Notes: generated by a model from the sequence alone, not told the origin. A stretch of DNA of 32,793 bases from Brevibacterium sediminis (GCF_013623905.1 NZ_JABKDD010000024.1:1-32793), one strand, 5' to 3'; counted from the first letter of the stretch, positions 8,117-20,370 are shown. A program made the numbers and translations.

Positions 8117-9297
8117 CGCTGACCTCCCTGATAGGGCACCGGCTGGTAGGGAACCGATCCGCTGGGACCTGGTGGGCCCCCGGGACCAAACGGACCTCCG
8201 GGACCAAGCGGGCCTCCGGGACCGGGTGGGCCGCCTCGGCGAGGGCGTTTGGGGGTGATCGCCTTGAGGCGAAGGTATTCGCGGACTCCGAAGACGAGCT
8301 CCACGGCGATCCACGCGAAGACGAGGATGAGCGGGACCCAATAGTATTCGTCGACGGTGACCCGGCCGTCCTTCTTCACCAGGGCCTGATCGTACTTCGG
8401 GGCGGTGTAGACGCTGGAGATCGCGCCGTTTCCGTCCCGGTGGTGGTAATCGACGCCGAGGTCCGAGGCGATCTGGCGCAGGTTGCCCTCGTCGATCTTC
8501 GAGATCCCCGGATTGCCGTTGCGGTCCTGGATGTACTCGGGAGGTGCCTGATCGTCATCTGGGTCATCGGGGTCACCGATTCCTGGGGCATTGCCGGGAT
8601 CACCGACACCGGACCCGTAGCCGAACGGCTGGCTGTCGCGCATCTTCCCGCCTTGATCGGTGCCGTATCCGAAGACGGCGCCGCTGTCGATGCGGGAGGC
8701 GAAGGGCGACCACGACTCCGGATTCTCCGATACGGTTTGCTCACCGTCGCCGAAGTAGAACACGACGTTCTTGTTCTCCGGACGGTCCTCATCGTTCGAG
8801 GTCATCCGCTTATCGAGCTCCTCACCGGCCTCGGTGATCGATGAGCCTCTGGAATTCATGGATGATTCGGGTTCGAGGACGTCGACGGCGGAGGCGAAGG
8901 CGGCGTGGTCGGTCGTCAGCGGCATCACGGTGGCTGCGGTCGAAGCGAAGGTGATGATGCTCAGCCGGGTGCCGGGGAAGGCGTCGGCGAGTTCGAGCAT
9001 GTCCTTCTTGACCCCCTCGAGGCGGGTGTCGTCCCCGTCGAAATCCTCAGCGGCCATCGACGTCGTGACGTCGACGACGAAGTACACATCGGCTCGTGCC
9101 TCGTACTCCTCGGTCGAGGATTTGATGGGGATCCCGGGGCGTGCCAGTGCGATTGCGAGCACGGCGACGACACCCATGCGGGCGAACCACTTCCAGCGTG
9201 CTCCGTCGCCGCGAATGGCGGGGATGATGCACACAGTGAGCAGGGCGATGACGATGAAGCCCCAGCCGAACCAGGTGAAGACGGGATCGAAGATCAT
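8113..9297 (-). CDS. Membrane-anchored VWA domain protein with Gly/Pro-rich tail (BatB-like)
   Basis: The 394-residue protein has N-terminal hydrophobic segments at about 9-28 and 42-52, a von Willebrand factor A domain, a membrane segment near 320-340 and a Gly/Pro-rich C-terminal tail built of GPx-like triplets. The metal-ion-dependent adhesion site reads DVTTS at 76-80, a Thr variant of the usual DxSxS. ATG 9297 overlaps the upstream TGA by four bases and has GGAGG about 8 nt before it, which I prefer to the in-frame GTG at 9312. VWA proteins of this kind act with MoxR ATPases at the membrane. The part after the VWA core, with Asp/Pro/Gly repeats, has no known function. Confidence 0.82.
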   Translation of the reverse strand: MIFDPVFTWFGWGFIVIALLTVCIIPAIRGDGARWKWFARMGVVAVLAIALARPGIPIKSSTEEYEARADVYFVVDVTTSMAAEDFDGDDTRLEGVKKDMLELADAFPGTRLSIITFASTAATVMPLTTDHAAFASAVDVLEPESSMNSRGSSITEAGEELDKRMTSNDEDRPENKNVVFYFGDGEQTVSENPESWSPFASRIDSGAVFGYGTDQGGKMRDSQPFGYGSGVGDPGNAPGIGDPDDPDDDQAPPEYIQDRNGNPGISKIDEGNLRQIASDLGVDYHHRDGNGAISSVYTAPKYDQALVKKDGRVTVDEYYWVPLILVFAWIAVELVFGVREYLRLKAITPKRPRRGGPPGPGGPLGPGGPFGPGGPPGPSGSVPYQPVPYQGGQR

Positions 9298-10268
9298 GAT
9301 TTCGTCCTCCACGCCAGTACGAACACTCCGGCGAGGCCGAAGACGGCGAGTGCGAGCGGAACCACCGGCATATCGTGGACGATCGTGTACGAACGGCCGG
9401 GGGTGTTCGCCGCTTCCTGGCTCTGGATCTCCTCGACGATGCGGTCGATCGTCGAGGCCGAACCCATGTCGAACTGTTCGCCGCCGGTACGGTCGGACAC
9501 GGATCGCAGCTCCTTCGTCTGAGTGGTCGTCAGCACCGAGGGAGGGGAGAGGCTGTAGACGCGGACCTTCGCGTCGACGGCGATATCGGCGGCTTCGTTG
9601 AGCTCGAAGAGGGGCTCACCGGCGAGCATATTGTCCGTGGCGAAGATGATCGACCGGGACCGGTCCTCGTCCTGCCGGTCGAAGTTGTCGACGCAGCTGA
9701 CGAGTCCATCGCCGATGAGTGAGGAGCCGCCGATGTTCGGGGGCGACGTCGACCACGAGTAGTCGGTGCCCTCTGCGCCCCAGGTGCGGAACCCCTCCTC
9801 GGCCTCGGCGAGGTAGTTCTGGACCATATCGTAGTCGTCTGTGAGCGGGAATGCGGAGACCGCGGTGGCATTGAAGACGGTCAGGCCGATGCGTTCGCCG
9901 TCGAAGCGGTCGACGAGCTCCTGGTAGGACTCCAGCAGATCGGCATCGTAGCCGAGCATCGACCCGGACACATCGAGGCAGAGCATGACATCGCGCATCT
10001 TCCGCTCCGGGTTGACCGTCTCCACCCAAGCCGGACGTGCGACTCCCGCCAGTGCCGACAGCCCGGTGAGGACGATGACTCCGAGGAGGGCGACCGTGGT
10101 CACCAGTCGTCTGCGCATGGCCCTGCGGAAACTCGGCAGGCTCGTCATCCGTCCGCTGTGGGCCACGGCCAAAGAGGACTCCGTCGACTTCGGACGGCGG
10201 AACCAGAAGACTGCGGCTGCGGCGAGGGCCAGCAGGATGAGCGCCAGCCACCAGAACATCAGGACCAT
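9294..10268 (-). CDS. Membrane-anchored VWA domain protein (BatA-like)
   Basis: The 324-residue protein has transmembrane segments at about 4-22 and 55-75, a VWA domain with an intact MIDAS motif DVSGS (99-103), and a final membrane helix near 297-317 ending in WRTKS. This is the BatA-type layout: the domain faces outside the membrane between anchor helices. Two in-frame starts are possible, ATG 10268 and ATG 10259. The first has GGTGG upstream; the second overlaps the previous stop as TGATG. I list the first. It ends in a four-base overlap with the second VWA gene, so the two are made together. The MIDAS motif suggests divalent-metal-dependent partner binding. Confidence 0.84.
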   Translation of the reverse strand: MVLMFWWLALILLALAAAAVFWFRRPKSTESSLAVAHSGRMTSLPSFRRAMRRRLVTTVALLGVIVLTGLSALAGVARPAWVETVNPERKMRDVMLCLDVSGSMLGYDADLLESYQELVDRFDGERIGLTVFNATAVSAFPLTDDYDMVQNYLAEAEEGFRTWGAEGTDYSWSTSPPNIGGSSLIGDGLVSCVDNFDRQDEDRSRSIIFATDNMLAGEPLFELNEAADIAVDAKVRVYSLSPPSVLTTTQTKELRSVSDRTGGEQFDMGSASTIDRIVEEIQSQEAANTPGRSYTIVHDMPVVPLALAVFGLAGVFVLAWRTKS

Positions 10269-10711
10269 CGCGCCACCAACTTCCGGGCCTCGGCGATCTG
10301 AGGCTGCAGACCGGCCGGTTCGGCTTCGGCGAACTCCGCCTCGTAGAGGCCGAGCAAGCACTGCGCGAGGTCGTCGAGACCGGCGACTGCCGCATCGCGG
10401 TAGGTCAGGTGCTCGGCTTTGACGCCCCAGGCGTCATGGGCGAATTCGCGCACGATCGTCGCCAGCTGCTGTGCCGATTCGCGCACGTCCGCTGATTCTG
10501 CGGTTAGTCCCGTTTCCACGGCGCTGATGCGGGAGAGGTAGGTGCTGCGCACGGGAATCGGGATGCGCGGTCCGTCCGCTGCGGTGACTCCGGCGGCGGC
10601 GCGGAAGAGAGGGGCGAAGAGGTTTCCGCACGCCAGCAGCAGGACGAAGCAGGCTGCCACGTACCACGCCGGTGAGACCTCCAGGGGCCCGATGAGTTCA
10701 GCGGGGCCCAC
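10259..10711 (-). CDS. Small single-helix membrane protein of the MoxR/VWA operon
   Basis: I do not recognise a named family with certainty. The 150-residue product begins with a short segment, one transmembrane helix at about 15-35, and a mostly helical soluble region that ends in ARKLVARWS. Its position between the DUF58 and VWA genes matches that of DUF4381-type small membrane proteins in other MoxR operons, but sequence alone does not prove it. The start is GTG 10711, inside the end of the DUF58 gene with a 14-nt overlap. The end overlaps the start of the first VWA gene. The strict overlaps on both sides argue that it is a real subunit of the system. Confidence 0.68.
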   Translation of the reverse strand: MGPAELIGPLEVSPAWYVAACFVLLLACGNLFAPLFRAAAGVTAADGPRIPIPVRSTYLSRISAVETGLTAESADVRESAQQLATIVREFAHDAWGVKAEHLTYRDAAVAGLDDLAQCLLGLYEAEFAEAEPAGLQPQIAEARKLVARWS

Positions 10712-11582
10712 GGCGGTGCCTCAGCAGAAGAGTGTGCAGTCGGCCGAGGGCCGACTTCGGATGGTCGATTTCGATGTGGGCGATGCCCAGCTTGGCGAGA
10801 AGGTCGATGCGCTGCTGACGGCGGGCCGCCTCGGCGAGGGCGAATTCCTGTCGGACCTCGGGTTTCGTCATCACCGAGGTCGGCAGTCCATGGTCGGGTC
10901 GGGCGACGTCGAACGGCGCCGAGGCGGACGGCAGTCCTGCGAGGTCCGCGTCGGTGATCGTGATCCACAGGACCTCATGTTGGGCGCGCAGCCGACGGAT
11001 CGTCGCTTCGGCCTCCGGTCCCAGCGGAGCTTGATCGGAGATGACGACCAGCAGCATCCGATGGTTGATATGGCTGGTGATCCACTGCAGCTGGGTGTTG
11101 ATCGACCCGGGGGAGTCGCTGCCGGTCTCGGCGAGGATCTGCTGCAGGAGATGCTCGAGGTGGGCCTCGCTGCCTTTCCGCGGTGAAGCGGTGGTGTGAC
11201 CGGCGTTTCCGTGGATGAGCATGACGTCGTCGGCGTGGCGGACGGCGAGGTAGCCGACCATCCCGGCCATGAGGATGGCCAGGTGGCGTTTGTCGGCTCC
11301 GGCGGAGGTCACGGCGTCGAAGTTCCGGGAGGTGTCGACGACGAGGCCGAGGATGTGCCGACGGTGGGCGACATAGCGTTTGACCAGGGGCTCTGTGTGC
11401 CTGGCCGTGGCTTTCCAGTCGATGTCGCGGATCTCGTCACCGGGGATGTAGTCGCGCAGATCGTCGAAGTCGAGGCTGTGGCCGTGGAAGACCGAGGAGT
11501 AGTCGCCGTCGAGGAGGCGCCGGGTCCGCCGATGGGCGTGGATGGTCATCCGCGCCTTGATTCGGTTGAGCAGGACAGTCAT
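10698..11582 (-). CDS. DUF58 domain protein
   Basis: The 294-residue soluble protein has the DUF58 signature around residues 37-60 (LDFDDLRDYIPGDEIRDIDW), followed by a VWA-like fold that begins with the strand HILGLVVDTS. DUF58 proteins nearly always sit directly downstream of moxR genes and are thought to be MoxR partners or substrates. It starts at ATG 11582, 12 nt after the stop of the MoxR gene, with only a weak ribosome binding site, so translation may be coupled. The classical MIDAS serines are degenerate here (VDTSRN), as is common in the family. The molecular role is not established. Confidence 0.88.
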   Translation of the reverse strand: MTVLLNRIKARMTIHAHRRTRRLLDGDYSSVFHGHSLDFDDLRDYIPGDEIRDIDWKATARHTEPLVKRYVAHRRHILGLVVDTSRNFDAVTSAGADKRHLAILMAGMVGYLAVRHADDVMLIHGNAGHTTASPRKGSEAHLEHLLQQILAETGSDSPGSINTQLQWITSHINHRMLLVVISDQAPLGPEAEATIRRLRAQHEVLWITITDADLAGLPSASAPFDVARPDHGLPTSVMTKPEVRQEFALAEAARRQQRIDLLAKLGIAHIEIDHPKSALGRLHTLLLRHRRGPR

Positions 11583-11594
11583 CGCGGCAGCCGA

Positions 11595-12590
<996 letters not shown>

Positions 12591-12600
12591 GGTCCCTCAG

Positions 12601-12650
12601 TCTCTCGGTGTCACTGGTGCATCGATGCCACGTGTCTTTCGGTGTCACTG
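12601..12650. repeat. 16-bp direct repeat in the moxR leader
   Basis: TCTCTCGGTGTCACTG at 12601-12616 recurs as TCTTTCGGTGTCACTG at 12635-12650, with 15 of 16 bases identical and a 34-bp period. The copies lie 11 and 45 bp upstream of the moxR start codon, where a transcription factor or a leader RNA element could act. No known regulator was recognised. Confidence 0.6.
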
Positions 12651-12967
12651 TGGTCGTTCAGCCACGCCGTCTGATGCGTTTCTGTGGTCTCCAGCATATT
12701 GGCTGGCACTGACACGCGACAGCCGAGAACGTTGCAGTGCTGACACACAGAGCAGTGCTGTGCCCGACGTGCGTCCGTCCGCCACCTGCCATTCACAGCG
12801 CGGCCATCTCATGTCAGGACCGGGCTGTAGCGTCGATGGAACCGACGAACGGATGTGAGGAGGTGCTGTGATGATCGCCTCTGCCTCGACGTGATCGGTG
12901 CCGCACTAAGGAGTTCGGAATCGTCGGTCGTGGACTCCGCGACATGCCCACAGGCAAAAATTTTTTC

Positions 12968-13119
12968 TGTGGAAAGCGGTGGAAAACGGAGGTGGACAAC
13001 AGGTCGAAAATCGGCCCTGAAGCCGCCGATCCCAGCGTCCGCGCAGGTGATCGAACTACATGATTGTCGTTCACAGCCTGTGGACGATTGTGGACGGTGA
13101 TGACACAGGGTGTGGAACC
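12968..13119. promoter_or_regulatory. Cluster of six DnaA-box-like motifs upstream of nrdH
   Basis: Six motifs related to TGTGGACAA, the reverse complement of the actinobacterial DnaA box TTGTCCACA, occur in the same orientation: TGTGGAAAG (12968), GGTGGAAAA (12978), GGTGGACAA (12991), TGTGGACGA (13079), TGTGGACGG (13089) and TGTGGAACC (13111). Gaps of 10, 13, 10 and 22 bp are close to whole helical turns. DnaA is known to regulate the nrd operon in E. coli, so a DnaA-responsive element before nrdHIEF is plausible. Three motifs are within one or two mismatches of the consensus; the others are weaker. Confidence 0.45.
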
Positions 13120-13124
13120 TGCAA

Positions 13125-13152
13125 ATGACACTGGTGTAACACTGGATATAGG
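13125..13152 (+). promoter_or_regulatory. Candidate nrdH promoter
   Basis: ATGACA at 13125-13130 matches five of six bases of a sigma-70-type -35 element, and TATAGG at 13147-13152 follows after a 16-bp spacer. The -10 hexamer lies inside the upstream NrdR box, which fits repression by promoter occlusion. Confidence 0.5.
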
Positions 13153-13154
13153 GG
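13139..13154. promoter_or_regulatory. NrdR box 1
   Basis: ACACTGGATATAGGGG fits the NrdR consensus acaCwAtATaTwgtgt in its central part. It lies exactly 31 bp upstream of the second box, the spacing of three helical turns typical of NrdR operator pairs. NrdR is the ATP/dATP-sensing repressor of ribonucleotide reductase genes. Confidence 0.72.
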
Positions 13155-13169
13155 TAAGGTCTAACCCGA

Positions 13170-13185
13170 ACACAACATCTAGTGG
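13170..13185. promoter_or_regulatory. NrdR box 2
   Basis: ACACAACATCTAGTGG is a close match to the NrdR consensus acaCwAtATaTwgtgt. It lies 108 bp before the nrdH start codon and pairs with the box 31 bp upstream. The nrdR gene itself is not in the window. Confidence 0.78.
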
Positions 13186-13292
13186 TCACCCCTGAGCCTG
13201 CGCCTCGTGATATTCATCATGATCGAGCAGTTGACGGGACACGGTCACAGCCATCAGAATGCCGAACTGCACAGCAGAATGAAGGAGTCGTC

Positions 13293-13538
13293 ATGATCAC
13301 CGTGTACACCAAGCCAGCTTGCGTCCAGTGCAACGCCACCTACCGTGCTCTCGACGCCAAGGGCCTGAAGTACAAGTCGGTGGATCTCAGCGTCGACGAG
13401 AACGCCCTCGATGTCGTCAAGGCCATGGGTTACATGCAGGCTCCCGTCGTCGTCACCGACAACGATCACTGGTCGGGCTTCCGTCCGGACAAGATCGCCA
13501 CCCTGACCGGCGAACAGTCTGCGTCCGTCGTGGCCTGA
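13293..13538 (+). CDS. nrdH: Glutaredoxin-like NrdH redoxin
   Basis: This 81-residue protein is a NrdH redoxin, the electron donor of class Ib ribonucleotide reductase, itself reduced by thioredoxin reductase. It begins [13 protein letters not shown] with the redox pair C10 and C13, and has the conserved WSGFRPDKI segment near residues 60-70. ATG 13293 is set by a strong GAAGGAG at 13281-13287; an upstream in-frame GTG at 13182 falls inside an NrdR box and is rejected. It is the first gene of nrdHIEF, controlled by the NrdR box pair. Confidence 0.96.
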   Translation: MITVYTKPACVQCNATYRALDAKGLKYKSVDLSVDENALDVVKAMGYMQAPVVVTDNDHWSGFRPDKIATLTGEQSASVVA

Positions 13539-13923
13539 CAATGCTGCTGGTCTACTTCTCCGCCAACTCCGAGTACACGCACCGCTTCGTCGCGAAGCTG
13601 CGTCACCCGGCAGTGCGGTTGCCGACGTTGACCAAGGAGCCGACGCTGCGAGTGGATGAGCCATTCGTTCTCGTCACCCCCACCTATGGGGCCGGTCGCA
13701 ATCGCGGGGCTGTTCCCAAACAAGTCATCAAGTTCCTCAATGTCGAAGAGAACCGGCGCCATCTGGTCGGTGTCATCGGCGCCGGAAACACGAACTTCGG
13801 CATGGACTACTGCCGCGCGGCCTTCAAGGTCGCGGCAAAGTGTCAAGTACCCCTCATGTATCGAGTCGAACTCCTGGGCACTCAGGAAGATGTCGACGCT
13901 GTCAACCTAGGATTGGACAAACT

Positions 13924-17203
<3,280 letters not shown>

Positions 17204-17233
17204 GTACTCAGCCCTGACCTGACTTTTCAGCAT

Positions 17234-17278
17234 CGAGGCGGCCCATCCAGACGGAAAACGTTTGGATGGGCCGCCTCG
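17234..17278 (+). terminator. Strong hairpin at the end of the nrd operon
   Basis: A perfect 16-bp inverted repeat pairs 17234-17249 with 17263-17278. The stem continues through a G-T pair and three more base pairs to a five-base GAAAA loop, for about 20 pairs. It sits 30 nt after the nrdF stop. There is no clear T-run, as is common for high-GC actinobacterial terminators. Confidence 0.75.
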
Positions 17279-17422
17279 CTGTTCGTGCACCGGGGCGGTT
17301 GTTCGATGAGCGTCAGGCGGAATGTTCGGAATGCGAGATTCTTTCCTCGTGGTTCGGATACTATGACTCGGCTCAGATACGATCATCGGAATCAAGTCCG
17401 CCGAGGTCAGAGGTGATCGTCA

Positions 17423-19777
17423 GTGTCGAACGTACGTGGACGCCGAGTCGAATTCGATGATATCGACGAGAACGATCTTGTCATCAGCGAACCGAAGACC
17501 GCGGCAGCGGGACTCAAAGCCGTCGAGGTTGCCTTCGAACGCGGACTCAAACAGGGCGGCGCGAGCCGGACCGTACGGTCGATGTTCCGCGTCAATCAGC
17601 CTGACGGCGTCGACTGCCCAGGCTGCGCGTGGCCGGAATCGATCACCGGTGATCGGAAGAAGATCGAGTTCTGCGAAAACGGGGCGAAGGCGCTCGCTGA
17701 GGAGAACACGACCCGGGTGGCGACCCCCGGCTGGTGGGAGCAGCACCCAATCTCCGTGCTCGAGCAGAAGACGGAGTACTGGCTCGGCCAATCCGGCCGC
17801 ATCACCCATCCGATGATCATCCGCGAAGGGGAGTCGCACTACTCACCGATCTCCTGGGCCGACGCCTTCGAGACCATCGCCGAGCACCTCCGCGCCACCG
17901 AACCCGACCGGTCGGTCTTCTACACCTCCGGTCGCACTCCCAATGAGACAGCGTTCCTCTACCAGCTGTTTGCCCGCAGCCTGGGAACGAACAATCTTCC
18001 CGACTGTTCGAACATGTGCCACGAATCCTCCGGCACGGCACTGTCTCCGACGATCGGCATCGGCAAAGGAACCGTCTCACTTGAGGATCTCGAGAAAGCC
18101 GAACTGATCTTCGTCGTCGGGCAGAACCCGGGGACGAATCATCCGCGTATGCTCGGCACGCTCGCCGCGTGCCGGCGCAACGGCGGCAAGGTCGTCGCGG
18201 TCAATCCGCTGCCCGAGGCGGGGCTTCTCCGCTTCAAGGATCCGCAGACGCCAAAGGGCCTGCTGGCCGACGGGGAGCGGACCAGTGACGAATTCCTCCA
18301 GATCCGGGTCGGGGGAGACCAAGCGCTCTTCCAAGCGCTCGGACACCTGCTGTTGAGGAAGGAAGCAGAGACTCCGGGAACGGTCGTCGACCGGGACTTC
18401 ATCGAATCCTCCACTGACGGCTTCGCCGCCTACTCGGAAGCCAGGCAGGAGCTCAACTGGGCGGAGACAGAGCTCGCCACCGGTCTCGAACGAGCCGAGA
18501 TCGAACACGTCGCGGATCTGCTGGCGAAGTCGAGGGCAACGATCTTCTGCTGGGCATTGGGCATCACGCAGCAGCCTCATTCGGTCGACACGATCAAAGA
18601 GATCATCAACCTGCTCTTACTCCAGGGCAATTTCGGTAAGCCCGGGGCAGGGGCCTGCCCGGTGCGGGGGCACTCGAATGTCCAGGGCGACCGCACCTTC
18701 GGGATCTGGGAGAAGCCGAAGGAGGACTTCCTACAGCGCCTGGATGCCGAATTCGGCATCAATGCGCCCCGGAGGCACGGCTATGACTCCACAGAGGCGA
18801 TGCATGCCATGGCCCGCGGAGACGTCGACGTGTTCATGTCCTTGGGCGGGAACTTGGCCATGGCCAACTCCGACACCGCCGCAATGGAGGCCGGACTCAA
18901 ACGCACAGGCCTCACCGTGCATATTTCCACGAAGCCCAACCGTTCCCATGTCGTCCACGGCAAGACGTCGATCATCCTCCCGACGCTCGGACGCACCGAC
19001 AAGGATGACAAGCACCCCGGAGGAGCACAGTTCCTCTCGGTCGAGAACTCCATGTCGGTCGTCAGCCGCACCCAAGGTCGGCTCGAGCCGGTCTCCGACC
19101 ACCTCCTTGCCGAACCGGTGCTGCTGGCCCGGATCGCCGAGGCGGTCTTCGGACCCGATCACGTCATCGACTGGAGGGCGATGGCCGAAGACTATGACGT
19201 CATCCGCGACCGCATCTCACGGGTCGTGGAAGGCACCGAGGACTTCAACCGCCGCGTGCGGGACAAATACGGCTTCGTTCTGCCCAATCCGCCCCGTGAT
19301 ACACGGACTTTCGCGACAGCCGAAGGACGGGCGCAGTTCAGCACGCGCGAACTCGAATATCTGCTGCCGCCGGAGGGACACCTGGTGCTGCAGACGATGC
19401 GCTCGCACGATCAATACAACACGACCTTCTACGGGCTCGACGATCGCTATCGGGGAATCTCGGGCGGGCGCAGGGTGATTCTCATCAATCCTGCCGATCT
19501 CGGCCCTGCCGGTGTCGACGACGGTCAGCTCGTCGATGTTGTCTCGGTCTTCAACGGGGAAGAGCGACGGGCGGAGAAATTCCGGATGGTCGCCTATCCG
19601 ACGGCCCGCGGCTGTGTCGCTGCCTACTATCCGGAGGCGAACGCGTTGGTTCACCGGGACCTCGTGGCCAGAGAGTCGAACACTCCGGGATTCAAAGCCG
19701 TTATGGTGCGGTTCGAACCACGCACCGATGACGAGGAACCTGCAGAGATCCACAGCCTCGTTGACGCGCATGGGTGA
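17423..19777 (+). CDS. YdeP/FdhF-like molybdopterin oxidoreductase
   Basis: The 784-residue protein belongs to the YdeP family of bis-MGD molybdoenzymes related to formate dehydrogenase H. It shares with E. coli YdeP the segments DCPGCAWPES with C65 and C68, CENGAKA with C84, FYTSGRTPNETAFLYQLFAR, DCSNMCHESSG, GQNPGTNHPRML, GNFGKPGAGACPVRGHSNVQ and RSHDQYNTTFYGLDDRYRG. The N-terminal cysteines could hold an iron-sulfur cluster. YdeP has been tied to acid resistance in E. coli; the substrate is not established. No formate-dehydrogenase partner subunit or fdhD gene is next to it. The start is GTG 17423 with AGAGGTGA upstream. It appears to be a single-gene transcript bounded by hairpins on both sides. 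Confidence 0.88.
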   Translation: MSNVRGRRVEFDDIDENDLVISEPKTAAAGLKAVEVAFERGLKQGGASRTVRSMFRVNQPDGVDCPGCAWPESITGDRKKIEFCENGAKALAEENTTRVATPGWWEQHPISVLEQKTEYWLGQSGRITHPMIIREGESHYSPISWADAFETIAEHLRATEPDRSVFYTSGRTPNETAFLYQLFARSLGTNNLPDCSNMCHESSGTALSPTIGIGKGTVSLEDLEKAELIFVVGQNPGTNHPRMLGTLAACRRNGGKVVAVNPLPEAGLLRFKDPQTPKGLLADGERTSDEFLQIRVGGDQALFQALGHLLLRKEAETPGTVVDRDFIESSTDGFAAYSEARQELNWAETELATGLERAEIEHVADLLAKSRATIFCWALGITQQPHSVDTIKEIINLLLLQGNFGKPGAGACPVRGHSNVQGDRTFGIWEKPKEDFLQRLDAEFGINAPRRHGYDSTEAMHAMARGDVDVFMSLGGNLAMANSDTAAMEAGLKRTGLTVHISTKPNRSHVVHGKTSIILPTLGRTDKDDKHPGGAQFLSVENSMSVVSRTQGRLEPVSDHLLAEPVLLARIAEAVFGPDHVIDWRAMAEDYDVIRDRISRVVEGTEDFNRRVRDKYGFVLPNPPRDTRTFATAEGRAQFSTRELEYLLPPEGHLVLQTMRSHDQYNTTFYGLDDRYRGISGGRRVILINPADLGPAGVDDGQLVDVVSVFNGEERRAEKFRMVAYPTARGCVAAYYPEANALVHRDLVARESNTPGFKAVMVRFEPRTDDEEPAEIHSLVDAHG

Positions 19778-19782
19778 ACGAC

Positions 19783-19826
19783 AGACGCCCACCTGCTGCG
19801 TAAAACCCGGCAGCAAGTGGGCGTCT
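19783..19826 (+). terminator. Terminator of the molybdoenzyme gene
   Basis: The stem pairs 19783-19792 with 19817-19826 and continues after one mismatch as TGCTGC (19794-19799) with GCAGCA (19810-19815). It begins six bases after the stop codon and is followed by the pyrimidine-rich TTCTC. Confidence 0.8.
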
Positions 19827-19900
19827 TCTCAATCAGTGAGGATCAGTCCGGCCCGGTCGGGCCATGTCGATCCCTGCAGATCAGGGCGACCGAGGTTCGG

Positions 19901-20071
19901 TCAGGCAGCGGCCATCGGCGTGATCTCACGCAGCGAGGTGCCGGTGAACAGCACAACTCGACCGGTCGCATCCTTGATCGTGATCTCACCAGGAGCCTGA
20001 CGGCTGATCCGGGGATCGATCAATCCTGCGTGTGCGAGTCCGCGCTGGACCCACTGTGGGAACTCAGACAT
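19901..20071 (-). CDS. Small hypothetical protein (56 residues)
   Basis: I do not recognise this family. ATG 20071 is preceded by AAAGGAGGGAACC, the strongest ribosome binding site in the window, and the frame runs to TGA at 19901. The product begins MSEFPQWVQRGLAHAGLIDP and ends in LREITPMAAA. It is soluble, without a signal peptide or membrane segment. The middle part GEITIKDATGRVVLFTG looks like paired beta strands, perhaps a small beta-rich or DNA/RNA-binding fold. It is convergent with the molybdoenzyme gene, and its stop is about 75 bp from that gene's terminator. No clear promoter was found. Confidence 0.65.
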   Translation of the reverse strand: MSEFPQWVQRGLAHAGLIDPRISRQAPGEITIKDATGRVVLFTGTSLREITPMAAA

Positions 20072-20330
20072 GGTTCCCTCCTTTCTTCAGTTGTGAATAG
20101 CAGGCAACGACGCGCGCTATTCTTCAGGTTCTCAATACGGCGATTGGGTGATCGCCATGGGGATCTGCGATTCGAAGAGACACAGTGTCCGGAACATTCA
20201 TCTGCAAAGTCGAACCATGATCGGGGCCTACGACTTCAAAAGCTTGTCGTCAGGAGCAACGCAACGATCAGTTCGATGAATGCGGACAACTTCGAACGCA
20301 AGTTGTAAGCTTAACGCGTCTATGTCGACG

Positions 20331-20359
20331 TTGTCCAATTGAGGTCAGAACCCTAGGCT
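20331..20359 (+). promoter_or_regulatory. Orphan plus-strand promoter-like element
   Basis: TTGTCC at 20331-20336 and TAGGCT at 20354-20359 are separated by the optimal 17 bp. No plus-strand gene follows before the convergent carboxypeptidase gene, so any transcript would be a small or antisense RNA. A TTTTT run lies at 20449-20453. Confidence 0.35.
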
Positions 20360-20370
20360 CAGGTCGACCG

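Larger units (their letters stand above)
12591..13292. other. 700-bp divergent control region between moxR and nrdH
   Basis: No credible gene lies here: the reading frames that cross it have no start context and no family match. It holds a direct repeat next to moxR, an AT-rich tract around 12956-12966 that is striking in this GC-rich genome, a cluster of DnaA-box-like motifs, a probable nrd promoter and two NrdR boxes. The stretch 12651-12950 shows no strong hairpin or recognised site apart from GC-rich sequence. Confidence 0.7.

Noticed and set aside
8125..8245. The short GC-rich repeats as a CRISPR array or tandem satellite
   Set aside because: They encode Gly/Pro triplets in frame at the end of the VWA protein and have no spacers.
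12968..13119. The DnaA-like cluster as a replication origin
   Set aside because: No dnaA, dnaN, recF or gyrase genes flank it and the motifs are imperfect and one-directional. A regulatory role is more likely.
13182..13292. An upstream GTG start for nrdH
   Set aside because: The codon lies inside the second NrdR box and the added residues are not conserved. The internal ATG 13293 has a strong ribosome binding site.
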